From Oncomelania hupensis (taxonomy: Eukaryota; Mollusca; Gastropoda; Littorinimorpha; Pomatiopsidae), in assembly GCA_036898135.1 (NCBI GenBank), contig CM072513.1, positions 12,895,602 through 12,959,601 on the forward strand: 64,000 nt of DNA, in the 5' to 3' direction. This document shows, one piece after another, positions 1 through 12,000 of this stretch. The notes beneath the pieces were generated by a model. That model worked only from the letters and a program-made list of their open reading frames with translations, was not told the origin of the DNA and ran no database searches. The position numbers were made by a program, and so were the translations under genes. How positions within the stretch are numbered: position 1 is the stretch's first letter; each line of letters starts with the position of its first letter.

Positions 1-45
1 CTCGATTGGCGTACATTGGTAGAGAAGAGAGAGTTAGTCTTTACT

Positions 46-439
46 ATCCTATCCTATCCCGTAACTCGGAAGTTGTTAATGTTGGGGCACCACAGATTAT
101 CTTACTCCATCTTTCTCTGTCTTCAGCAACCCTCATGGCTTCACTCAGTGTCAAGCCAGTCCATTCTCGAATGTTGTCCTCCCATCTCTTTTTCGGTCTC
201 CCTCTTCTTCTACCTCCTTGCACTGTGTCTTGCAGGATGGTCTCTGCAAGGCCTGATGATCTGGTGACGTGGCCATACCATCAGAGTTTCCGTTTCTTCA
301 CCACTGTGAGCAGGTCATCATGTTGTCCAATGGCTTGTATGATGGTCTGTCGGACTTCATCGTTGGCGATGTGCTGGGTATAGGAAATGCACAGAAGTCT
401 TCTGTAGCACCTCATCTCCATGCTTTGTATTCTTTGTAA
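46..439 (-). mobile_element. 5'-truncated RTE-like LINE, copy A
   Basis: Read on the minus strand, this is the C-terminal end of an APE-class non-LTR retrotransposon, with the [14 protein letters not shown] motif and a (GGATA)n tail that appears at 46-60 as ctatcctatcc. It belongs to a family with nine copies in this window. The frame is broken, and no clear target duplication was found. Confidence 0.8.
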
Positions 440-742
440 AGACTATTTATGAGAAAACATCGTAAACATTGAATTCAATACAAACAGAATTAGCATCTGC
501 AAGGCCTAAAAAGGTCAGTCAGTGACTCACACTCACAGTCAATAATAATTATTTCCTTGACAGCAATGCCAAAGGTTAAAGTTGGCTCTGAGGCAGACAG
601 TGGAAAACGGTATAACCATCATTCCACACCCAAACCTGCACCCCTCACCCCCTTTCAAATTACTCCTCAACCCTTGACTTTCCCTGACCATTCTAATTTT
701 CCGCTGATCATTAGGGCAGCATTGGTTCAAAGAAACTGTTAC
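440..742. other. No gene seen
   Basis: Unremarkable AT-rich sequence between two LINE fragments. Short open frames here have no recognisable product. Confidence 0.5.
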
Positions 743-2080
743 ATGTTCAGTTCAGTTCAGTTCTATGTTAAGCTTCGCAGCTTTTTTATGTCCCTGTTTC
801 TATACGACATTAAATTAAATTATCCGGTTAGTTTTGCAGTTTTTCCGGGAATTAAAGTTAAACTGAAAATCATTCATCAAAATCAAATTTGGATTCCACA
901 ATGAAACTTACATTTTCCAGAAGGTTTTTAAAGGTATTTAAGTTGTTAGCTTTTTAAACTGTATCATTGTATGTAATAGTATTTGTTCCAGAGTGGTGCA
1001 ATTCTATGGCTAAAACAGTGCTTTCTTTTGTTAGTACAACAGTGCTGAATAAAAATGTTGTCTTCTGAGTTTCTAGTATTACGTCCAGCATGAAACTTAA
1101 AAAAATGTATTACTATTAGCACTAACTTTGTCGATGTTATTTAATATTGTGTATTTTTGTATAAGATCACCTCTAACTCTTCTAAATTTCAAACTGGGAA
1201 GGCCTAGTTTCTTTAATCTTTTTCAGTTAGGCAAATTTTTCAAGAATTTTACCAATTTTGTTGCTCTTCGCTGCTGTTTTTCAATCACTGACGATTGTCT
1301 TTTCAAGAGCGGTGACCATACAGCATTTGCATATTCCACATGAGGTCGTACAAGTGTCCTATACAAACATGTTAGTGAATCTTTATCAAGGCAAGTGAAA
1401 GATCTCCGGATAATCCCCAGCATTTTAGTTGCCATTGCAATTGCAGTATTAATATGTTTATCAAATTTAACTCTTTATCAAAAGTGACCCCCAGATCCTT
1501 CTCTTCGGAGCAGCTGTCAACTGACACTCTCTGTCCGTCAGCGGTTATATAATATTCATGGCAAGGATTTTTCCAACTGACATTCTCTGTCCGTCAGCGG
1601 TCATATAATATTCATGGCAAGGATTTTTCCTACCAAAATTTAGTACCTCGCATTTGGAAGTATTTAAATGAAGTTGCCACTTATCAGACCATTTATCATT
1701 TACTGTAGCTTAGAACTCTCACAGGACAAGTTATATAGTTTTGTGTTATCAGTAACAATTTTACAACTGCTGGACACCTCATCTGGTAAATCATTTATAA
1801 AAATTTTAAATAAAACAGGATCCAAAATACTACCTTGAGGTATACCACTTAACACAGGAGCTTCTGAAGAGAAACTGTCACCAACTCTCACCCGCTGGCT
1901 TCTCTCTGACAAAAAGTTCCCAAGCTATTGGCACATCTTTTCAGTGATACCATATGACTCAATTTTTGTTAAAAGTCTAGCATGGGGGACAGAATCAAAT
2001 GCCTTTTTAAAATCCAGATACAGCACATCAAATGCAAAAACCTCTTTCAAAATATGGCTGCAGAATCTTTGTGTTTAACT
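743..2080 (-). mobile_element. Decayed CR1/jockey-like LINE fragment
   Basis: On the minus strand, broken frames give reverse-transcriptase pieces: a YLDFKKAFDSVPHARL-like stretch near 2000, SGIPQGSILDPVLF at about 1820-1860, then LYRTLVRPHVEYANAVWSP near 1300-1370 and a C-terminal HRIAPLWNKYY. The catalytic FADD box reads VTDN, and frameshifts are frequent, so it is dead. A (TGAAC)n run at 743-760 looks like its 3' tail. The piece 1516-1571 is duplicated in tandem at 1573-1629 (about 57 bp). Confidence 0.75.
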
Positions 2081-2184
2081 AGTTCAAGATGCTGAAATCA
2101 GCAGCCCCATGGAAAGGACACTCAATCATTCAATAATACTTTCAGATGCTGGAACACAAAGGCCAGAGGCCTATACTGCTTTAG

Positions 2185-3625
2185 CGTCTCTTCGTTGCCT
2201 CTCAAGTTACTTTTTGATAGAACCATGGCAAGGGATGGCAAGATACCTGATGAGTGGAAGGAGGCAGAGGTTAAACCAATCTATAAGAAAGGTGACAAAA
2301 GTTCTCCAGGTAACTATCGCCCTGTTAGCCTAACCTCGGTCGTCTGTAAGGTATTTGAGGGATTCGTTAGAGATGCACTGTGCTCTCATTTCGACGAGAA
2401 TGGCCTTCTACACGATGACCAGTTTGGCTTGTCCAGGGGTAGATCATGTGTCACTCAGTTGCTGGTGACAATAAATCACTGGATGTCCTTCTTGGATGAA
2501 GGCCACCCAGTCGACTCAGTATATCTTGATCTTTAGGAAGGCATTTGATACTGTTCCACATCTCAGACTTTTACAGAAACTAAAGGGTTACGGCATAAGT
2601 GGTAGCCCGCTTGCATGGATAAGGAGTTTTCTGACTGACAGGACCCAGTACGTGACTGTTAACAGGAACAATTCTGACAAAATAGGTGTTACAAGTGGTG
2701 TCCCTCAGGGGAGCATGTTGGGGCCGACATTATTTATAAATGACATGCCAGAGAAGGTGGAGTGTGACATAAAGATATTCGCTGATGACACAAAGGCATA
2801 TATGCAGAAGTTGATGAAAGTGAGGAGCCTAAAGAGAGAATGCAGCAATGCATTGACAAGCTGGTTGAATGGACTGAAACATTGCTACTTAAATTTAATA
2901 GTGAAAAATGTAAGGTGTTGCATCTGGGCAAAAATAATCCCGAGCATGAGTATTTTACTAGTGATGGTAAAGAAGGTGTAAGATTGAGACGACTGGTGCC
3001 GAGAGGGATAGTGATTGTGGATACAGAGCTCAGCTTTGAGAATCACATTGAGAGTAGCGTTGAAAAAGCCAACAAAATATCAGCCCTGCTTGTAAGAACT
3101 TTAAGTAATAAATCCCAGGACATAATGGTCCCCATCTTTAAGGCTCTTATATATCCCATTTTGGAGTACGCTAACCCCGCCTGGTGCACCAGTGACCTAT
3201 CTGAGGAGGCATGCTGACTTGATCTAGGGTGTCCAGCGCAGATTCACCAGGAAGATATGTGTCCAGAATGTCAGGACTCTCCTACGAGGAGAGACTGAAG
3301 TCACTGAGGTTGCCCAGTTTAGAGTATAGGAGAGAGCGGGGTGATTTAATCGAAATTTTTAAAATTGTGCACAATTTGTATGATACTTTTAACCACTTGT
3401 TCTCTTTTAAATTTTAATGATGTTGGTTTAACACGAGGTCACAAAATTTAAACTTATTAAAACTTTTAACAATACTCGCAAATTTAAAAAGTATTTTACT
3501 AATAGAGTTGTAACCCCTTGGAATAACCTGACTGCCGAGGCTGTGGATGCTAAATCACTAAAGAATAATCTAAACAAGTTATTCAAGGACAGCACCTACT
3601 CCACCAATTTGGAGTCCCAAAAAAT
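2185..3625 (+). mobile_element. CR1-like LINE fragment, RT region
   Basis: Plus-strand frames read IPDEWKEAEVKPIYKKGDKS, NYRPVSLTSVVCKVFE, KAFDTVPHLRLLQKLKGYGI, SGVPQGSMLGPTLF and IFADDTKAYMQ, followed by LEYANPAWC and a C-terminal NRVVTPWNNLTAEAVDA. This is the RT domain and carboxyl end of a CR1/jockey-type element, 5' truncated. A stop splits the A motif (DL*KAFD at about 2535) and frameshifts follow, so it is inactive. Confidence 0.85.
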
Positions 3626-3859
3626 TATAAATTGGTATGCACTATAGCCAAGGGTTTGGGTCTTGGGACCCTCATCAAGATTGATTATGAGGGCCAAAGG
3701 CTTTTTAGACTGCATGCCGAACTATGCTATGCTCTTGTTCTCACACATATTGCAGAGCTGAGATTGGCAAAGTCTTACGTTCGCCTCTCCCCAACTTTTA
3801 AACAAGACCCTTGACAGGTACTGAGGTAGATTTGCACTCCCCAAGTCTGTCACGATGAT

Positions 3860-4296
3860 CCTATCCTATCCTATCCTGTCCCATAACCCGAAGGTCGTAG
3901 GGGCACCACAGATGATCGCTTAACCAGCATACTCCATCTTTCTCTGTCCTCAGCAGCCCTCATGGCTTCGCTCAGTGTCAAACCAGTCCATTCTCGAATG
4001 TTGTCCTCCCACCTCTTTTTCGGTCTCCCCCTTCTTCTACCTCCTTGCACTGTGCCTTGCAGAATGGTCTTTGCAAGGCCTGATGATCTGGTGACGTGGC
4101 CATACCATCGGAGTTTCAGTTTCTTCACCACTGTGAGCAGGTCATCGTGTTGTCCAATGGCTTGTGTGATGGTCTGTCGGACTTCAACGTTGGTGATGTG
4201 TTGGGTATAGGAAATGCACAGAAGTCTTCTGTAGCACCTCATCTCCATGCTTTGTATTCTTCGTTGGAGATCTGCTGTGAGGGTCCATGCTTCGCA
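3860..4296 (-). mobile_element. 5'-truncated RTE-like LINE, copy B, with TSD
   Basis: Minus-strand frame gives [34 protein letters not shown] and [12 protein letters not shown] before a (GGATA)n tail. The 12-base repeat tgtcacgatgat flanks it at 3848-3859 and 4297-4308, a target-site duplication that fixes both ends. The target itself lies in a short repeat (compare 3820-3859 with 4336-4378). Confidence 0.9.
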
Positions 4297-4308
4297 TGTC
4301 ACGATGAT

Positions 4309-4919
4309 AGCCAATAAATACAGTCAATTTTATGACAGGTAGACTTGCGCTCCCCAATTCCGTCACGACGATAGCCAATAAACTAAAGGCTCCTGACTCC
4401 TGTCATGTCCTGTGATGTAATTTTCCAGATCCAGATAGGAGTGTGAAGAAACGTACATTTTATGGTCTAAAACGTTTGCCAGCAAACTAGGATAAAACAA
4501 AATTATTAATGGGACAATCCAGAGATGAATTAACGGCAATATTGAATGATTTATGTTTGATTGATTTATGTTTACCTTCGAAGTTTACCGGCCGCAAAGT
4601 TTTGAAGCTTCCAGAGAAGAATTTCGTAAACAAGATTCAAGAGTCAACTTCCCCTTTCGCTCATTGAGGGCTCTAAAGTAGCCTCCCTTGGAATATTCGG
4701 CTAAGTAGGGAGACATTATTTGGCAGGTCCCAAGTTTTTATTTTAAAATATAAAATTTTGTGTACCTTTCGTTTTGAGTGTTTGTGTCAAGAAATAGACC
4801 ACGCAGCTTGTATGAATCCACGGTGTTTGAGATTGTCTTTGGTAGCTTTTGGGGGTCTACGCGACTGTGCGAGACTGCTGCTAGCTTTCTCAGCTGCACG
4901 ACAGCAGTACAGCACTAGC
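4309..4919. other. No gene seen
   Basis: No convincing coding, RNA or TE signal beyond a short repeat of the copy B target (4336-4378). The first part could hold upstream regulatory or 5' UTR sequence of RALGAPB, but nothing shows it. Confidence 0.4.
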
Positions 4920-6251
4920 CTATTCTATCAATCATATCCCGTAACTCGTAGGTCGTTGGGGCACCACAGACGATCGTTTAACCAGCTTACTCCATCTTTC
5001 TCTGTCCTCAGCAACCCTAATGGCTTTGCTCAGTGTCGAGCCAATCCGTTCTCGAATGTTGTCATCCCACCTCTTTTTCGGTCTCCCTCTTCTTCTGCCT
5101 CCTTGCACCGTGCCTTGCAGGATGGTCTTTCTAAGGCCTAATGCTCTGGTGACGTGGAAATACCATCGGAGTTTCCGTTTCTTCACCACTGTGACTATGA
5201 GCATGTCATCGTGTTATCCAATGGCTTTTGTGATTGTCTGCCTGATTTTGTGACTTTGGTGATGTGATGGGTATAGACTATAGGTAAAGCCCAGAAGTCT
5301 TCATCTCCATACTTTGTATTCATCATTGTAGATCTGCTGTAAGAGTCCATATTTTTCGCAAGCGTATAGGAAAATGGAGATGACAAGAGAATGAAGCAGC
5401 CTTATTTTGGAGTGTAGACTGATGGTCCTATCTTTCCAAATGGGCTTCAACCTTGTCAGGGCAGCAATTGTTTGTGCTATCCTGGAGAGGACTTCCTGTT
5501 GGGACCCATTGTCTGATACAATAGCTCCTAAATATTTGAAGCTATGCACTGTGTTGACGGATTGGCCTTGAGCTTTGATGTCCCTGTTGGTGTTGTTCAC
5601 TTGTTGGTCATCATTTTGGTCTTCTCTGCACTTATTTCCATTCCAAAGGCTCTGGAGGTGGTTTCAGCCTCTATACAAGCTGTTCAAGTTCTTGGTCCTC
5701 TCCAGCAATCCATCAATGTCATCCGCAAAATGGAGTTTGGAGATTGCTCTACCCCCTGTGCTGACTGTGACTTTGTGGTCTGCAAGGGAATTTGTCATGA
5801 TGTGCTCTAGGAAGATGTTGAAGAGTGTTGGAGAGAGTAGGCATCCTGACGCACACCAATTGTTTTTTTGAACCAGTTCCCGATGGCGCTGTTGCGGAGG
5901 ACTGCACTGGTAGCCTTGTCATACAGGCTTTTGATGACTTCAATAATGTTAGGGCTGATGTTTTACACTCTCATGGTTGCCCACATAGCTGCATGCCAGA
6001 CTCAGTCAAACGCTTTCTTGAAGTCTACAAACGCATAATATAAATGTTGTTGGTGCTGTTTGTATTTCTCGCAGATTATTCCTACTCCTAGGTTGAAAAT
6101 CTGTTCAGTGGTACTTCGCCCTGCCCTAAATCCTGCTTGTTCTTCAGCTATGATTTGTTCAGCTTGGGGTTTCAACCTGTTTAGTAATATTTTCAGGAGG
6201 ACCTTGCTGGGATGGCTGATGAGGCTGATGATGCAGTAATTTTCACACTCG
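4920..6251 (-). mobile_element. RTE-like LINE, copy C, RT to 3' end, with TSD
   Basis: The longest minus-strand copy on the left. It runs from the RT palm (a [24 protein letters not shown] stretch near 6120) through a FADD box (about 5730) to the [11 protein letters not shown] carboxyl end and a degenerate tail. Several frameshifts break it. The 8-base direct repeat gcactagc at 4912-4919 and 6252-6259 is the likely target duplication. Confidence 0.85.
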
Positions 6252-6259
6252 GCACTAGC

Positions 6260-6709
6260 AGTATACGTGAAATTTGCAAATCTTTATGTTAACTTTCAGC
6301 ATCTTTCCTGCTGCCAGATTGCATTGACATAAGAGCGGTCTTAACTTTAATCAACCAGCACATTAAAAGTAAAATACCGACAATATTTGAAGTAAGTTGC
6401 TACCATATTTGCTGACAGCATATAAGCTGACAGAGAGGTTTTTGGACTGCATACATACATGTACATGTACATAAACTGACCAAGTCGGGAAAGCAGGAAA
6501 AGCTAGTCACAGCTTGTACTGTGTAGGCATATAACTTATTGTTCTGTAGAAGTGACGATGTGTGAGCTGTAATTTTGTCCTTAATGTTTGTTTCAGATAA
6601 TCTCAAAGCAGTCTTTTGTGTGACAAGGAAACAACCATAATGTCAGCATAAAAGGGAAAATTGTAGTTAATCAGCATTAGCCACTGTCTCCAAGATTTAC
6701 CTCGTCAAA
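6260..6709. other. 5' flank of RALGAPB start exon
   Basis: No coding signal. It must hold either the promoter and 5' UTR or the last part of an upstream intron. No clear TATA box or CpG-rich stretch is visible. Confidence 0.4.
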
Positions 6710-6913
6710 ATGTATGCTGACTGGGCATCTCTACAGGATGAAATCCAATGTGACCGTGGCAACCAATCGGTTTTACACAAGTTTCCTTCATCAGTGGGTC
6801 AGGTTGTGGCTGGTTCAGTTGTCAAATGCATCGCTCACAATCTTAGCAGCGCAGCCACCAATGATGAGCCAAGCTCTCTGGAAGATGAGCGGGAGGTCAA
6901 GTGGACCATGGAG
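6710..6913 (+). CDS. RALGAPB: RALGAPB exon 1 (coding), residues 1-68
   Basis: This exon opens with [13 protein letters not shown] and ends in EVKWTME before the donor gag|gtacag. The ATG has the context tcaaaATG, and the protein start MY-x-W matches the family N terminus, which fixes the start. It ends in phase 0. A 5' UTR exon probably lies further left; a possible acceptor (tctccaag) precedes the ATG by about 15 bases, but this is not proven. Confidence 0.9.
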
Positions 6914-8981
6914 GTACAGCACAGTCAATTTCAATTATGTTTTTATGTTAACCATGTTTTCATGTTAATGATGATGATTTGGGATTAAATATTTTGTCAC
7001 AACTCGTTTTTCTAAATCTGTCATCTAATAGGTTCTAATAATAATAATAATAATAATAAAGGATGAGCTCTTTTCCTCAAATTCACCTGTACCAGGCTCA
7101 AAGCGCGGCAGTCTGTACCAACATACACGCTCACATTGATCATCCACTCTCACAAACGCACACAACAAACACACAATCTATCTAACATATGGTGTAAAGG
7201 CATGGATAACGCTGTTAGAAGCTGGAAATGAAATTAATTTTTAATTTTATTTTTGAAATTTTTTAAATATATTGTGCATCCAATACCATTATTGAAGGGA
7301 GGGAGGAAACTGGAGTGCCCGGAGAAAACCCTCGGTGACCTCAATAGTCTCTAAGCCTGTTATAGAAGGTGAGGCCAGAGGGAGAGAATCCTATCCCTAT
7401 CCTATCCTGTCCTGTAACCCTGAGGTCGTAGGGGCACCACAGATGATCGTTTAACCAGCATACTCCATCTTTCTCTGTCCTCAGCAGCCTGATGGCTTCG
7501 CTCAGTGTCAAACCAGTCCATTCTCGAATGTTGTCCTCCCACCTCTTTTTCGGTCTCCCTCTTCTTCTACCTCCTTGCACTGTGCCTTGCAGAATAGTCT
7601 GGAGAGAACATAAAGTGTATTGCTAAGTTTGCAAATGATGTAATTTCAACATGTGCATTGTTTTGTTAGTTTTGCTTCGTCACCCTAAACTGGTCAAGGC
7701 TGCCGCTATATGGGTTGAGGGCAGACGTGTATTTTCACATGCCGTGGAAGTTTATGCAGAGAGCGATAAGCGCACTATATTTGAGAGTACCAGCAAATAA
7801 AACTGCTGTAGGGAGCGAAATTGTGGAGTCACAGAGAATAATTTGAAAACAGAAGTACTCTAGTGCCAGCAGAGTTTTTCTCGTGTGGTGAGCACACAGT
7901 GGTATACTGTGTTAGATATCTATGGTGATTGTTTCTCGTGTGGTGAGACAACACACTGGTGTACTGTTTTATATATATCTACGATTGTTTCTCCTGTGGT
8001 AAGCACACATTGGTGTACTGTGCTAGATATTTGGGGTGGTTGTTTCTCCTGTGGTGAGCACACAGTGGTGTACTGTGTTAGATATTTGGGGTGGTTGTTT
8101 CTCCTGTGGTGAGCACACACTGGTGTACTGTGTTAGATCTCTGGGGTGGTTGTTTCTCCTGTGGTGAGCACACACTGGTGTACTGTGTTAGATATTTGGG
8201 GTGGTTGTTTCTCCTGTGGTGAGCACACAGTGGTGTACTGTGTTAGATATTTGGGGTGGTTGTTTCTCCTGTGGTGAGCACACACTGGTGTACTGTGTTA
8301 GATCTCTGGGGTGGTTGTTTCTCCTGTGGTGAGCACACACTGGTGTACTGTGTTAGATATTTGGGGTGGTTGTTTCTCCTGTGGTGAGCACACACTGGTG
8401 TACTGTGTTAGATATTTGGGGTGATTGTTTCTCCTGTGGTGAGCACACACTGGTGTACTGTGTTAGATATTTGGGGTGGTTGTTTCTCCTGTGGTGAGCA
8501 CACATTGGTGTACTGTGTTAGATATTTGGGGTGGTTGTTTCTCCTGTAGTGAGCACACACTGGTGTACTGTGTTAGATATTTGGGGTGGTTGTTTCTCCT
8601 GTAGTGAGCACACATTGGTGTACTGTGTTAGATATCTGGGGTGGTTGTTTCTCCTGTGGTAAGCACACATTGGTGTACTGTGTTAGATATCTGGGGTGGT
8701 TGTTTCTCCTGTGGTGAGCACACACTGGTGTACTGTGTTAGATATTTGGGGTGGTTGTTTCTCCTGTGGTGAGCACACACTGGTGTACTGTGTTAGATAT
8801 TTGGGGTGGTTTCTCCTGTGGTGAGCACACACTGGTGTACTGTGTTAGATATCCGAGGTGGTTGTTTCTCCTGTGGTGAGCACACACTGGTGTAGCCACT
8901 GTTGAGACAGTGGATGTGACATATTTGGATTTGGGATAGTACGTGAATGATGATGTTCATATTGTGGAGCAGTCATACAAC

Positions 8982-9014
<33 letters not shown>

Positions 9015-12000
9015 GATAAGGATATTTATATAGCACTTTTTCCCAATGAACAATATCAGTTCAAAGCGCAGTACTCACGCATTCATTCTAAACATCCGGC
9101 TTCATACAAAATAAAATCAGACACTTGCTAACGAATAAGAGACGAGGGAGAGAGGGAGGAGGGTAGAGCTAAGGATTGGTGATGGGGTGGGTGGTACAAA
9201 TGCAGTTTAGATGTAGGATGTGATGGTGATGATTTATGTTGATATTTATGCTGCCAAATGTCGCAGGGCTCTACACAAGCTAGGCATCTATGTTGCAGAT
9301 CATTGACAGCACAGTGGTTAATAACACACCATCTTTGTATTATGAAAGTCTATAAAGGAAAAGCTGTTTATTATTCCCTCATACAATTGCTCAAGAAAAT
9401 GAACTGTAAAACAGTAATAACAGAGTATTTCTTTGATGAAACGAATGTGCCGCACTGGGGGACTAATAATAATTTCATAACATTCTTAAATTCATTCCCT
9501 GTCATAGCAGCAAGTTCCATTCACAACATTGTTGATAACCTTAAAAGTATTATAAAAATATATATCGTGCAGCTTTGCAAGTTAATGTTTTTCATCTTGG
9601 AAGTTCAAAAACTAACGGCACTCTATTTTTCGTTATTGCTGCAGGACTGTTATATTAGGTCTTGTTCTATTTTATTTACGTAATTATTTTAACTCATTTA
9701 TATTCACACGCGTACAACATAACATTACAAATACAAGAGCAAATAAACTCATAACTTGGTTTGAAAGTGTAGCTTCTTGGTCTATTTTCGATCGGTTTAA
9801 GGATGTTTTAATGCCAAGTAGAGCTATTACGCCTTATTGATTTTGCCGTAGAGAAAGCCAATTTGATTCTTTTGTCACTTTAGTGGTGCAAAGAGTGTCA
9901 TTTTGTGCTATGAACTCTTCTTTTTATACATTTGTTGTCACATTTGTGTGCATAAGTTTCTTGTGAAAGCATGCAAATTGCTACTTTGAGATTTGGAGAG
10001 CACTCAGTATAGTATAGTTCCTATCCTATCCTATCCTGTCCCGTAACCCGAAGGTCGTAGGGGCACCACAGATGATCGTTTAACCAGCATACTCCATCTT
10101 TCTCTGTCCTCAGCAGCCCTGATGGCTTCGCTCAGTGTCAAACCAGTCCATTCTCGAATGTTGTCCTCCCACCTCTTTTTCGGTCTCCCTCTTCTTCTAC
10201 CTCCTTGCACTGTGCCAGCCTTGCAGAATAGTCTTTGCAAGGCCTGATTATAGTATAGTATAGTGTAGTGTAGTGTAGTGAGTGTCGCGTCGCATCGAGT
10301 CATGAGTGTAGTGTAATAGTGTAGTGTAGTGTAGTGTAGTGTAGTGTAGTGTAGTGTAGTGTAGTGTAGAATAGTATAGTATACTGTATAATATATTAGT
10401 GATGGCATCATAAGCTATCAGCCTTTTGCCTTCTAGGTAAACATGCATGTGTGACTGTGAGCACATGTATTACTTGTCACACTGGCAGGCTTTCAGGCAT
10501 CAGTTGTGTGATGAATTTTGCCTACCAGAGGGAGGTGGGGTAAGGTAATCTCCACTCAAGTCAGTGGAGTACACTATGTTAGACAAAAGCCTATAGACCA
10601 CTTTTAAATGCATTTGTGGTACCAACTGTGGCAACATCCCTTGGCAGACTGTTCAATGTGTTAGTAATTCTGTTAGTGAAAAAGTGTTGGTATAAACTAG
10701 CATGAACAGTCTTTTTTGTTAATTTATATTGATGACCTCGGGTTGAAGCGTTGGTCCCCTTCTAGGCTTCTGTTTATAATTTAATACAAAGACTGTGTTA
10801 TGTACTGCTGTACTATCAAGGATCTGATAAATAGGCTCCCAACTAGTGTACTGACCCCCTGCACAGCCTTACAAAATGTACTATGGATATTTAGGCAGTG
10901 ACTAGGAACTTAGGATGGATAGAAATGGAAATAAACAACATTAACGCATGTTTTTGAAATGCGATCTAGTCACTACCTTGGTGTGAACAAATGTATGTGA
11001 AAGCAAAGACCCTGCTTTCCAAATGGTAAAATCACTGTAAACTACGGAAGTGATGTAACTTTAAATAGAACAAGAACAATTGTGCAACTGAGTACTTTTG
11101 ACCATTTTAACCGTAAATAAATTGTGAATGCTTCATTTCCAGGTGCTGTGCTTTGGGCTGGGACTACCTCTTTCAGAGCATGAAACGATCAATGACTGCG
11201 TCAAAGTTTATGTGGAGTGGCTGATGGCTCTCACTCAACCCAAACCTTGTGTGCCAAAATCTGTGGTGAAAAATCCAAACCCATTTGCTCAAGTCATCCT
11301 GCATCACCTTCTGAACCTTTTCAAACCTAGGCCAGAATGTGGTGAGTCTAATCTACGTTTTTGCCATTGGCCAGTATTATGGTAGGACATAAATTGTGAT
11401 TGTTTTGTCAAAAAGTGACAGCTTTTGCCATTGGTCAGTGTCACGTCACCCGAACGGGTTCAGTGACTTCAGCTCAGACAGCGAGTGGAGGGATGCAAAC
11501 TCAAACTAAAAACTAACACAAATGCCAGATGAACATTTACACTCTTTCATTCAACATTACAATTACACAGGAGAAGAATGGGAAATCTAACCCTATCCCA
11601 ACCCTTGTCCGGACCCACAACCCCAACAATTAACCCTCTAACCCCCACAGGAGCCTAAGCCTTATCTGCTTCTATTTCCTAGGTCAAAATGCTACACCAT
11701 GCACATACAAAAATTAATTAAAAATGCACCACCCAAAATTGTGTTCCATTCATCATTATTAATAAATCAACCACATATTTTTCTTCAAAATGAAATGTTA
11801 GACATACATTTTTACAATGTGTTGCAACTGGAAAAAAAAATCTGAATGTCAACATTGCATACTGCACAACATGCAGCAATACGATCACTGCCACAAATAA
11901 TAAAGCACCGATTGTTCATCGTTGCTGTTATTCAAATCCGATGGAAACAGATCGTCAAAGTAAAAGTCCAAATCACTTTCCTCTCCATCATTAACCTGTT

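Noticed and set aside
9258..9683. 141-codon plus frame in intron 1
   Set aside because: No family resemblance, AT-driven composition and no splice or promoter context.
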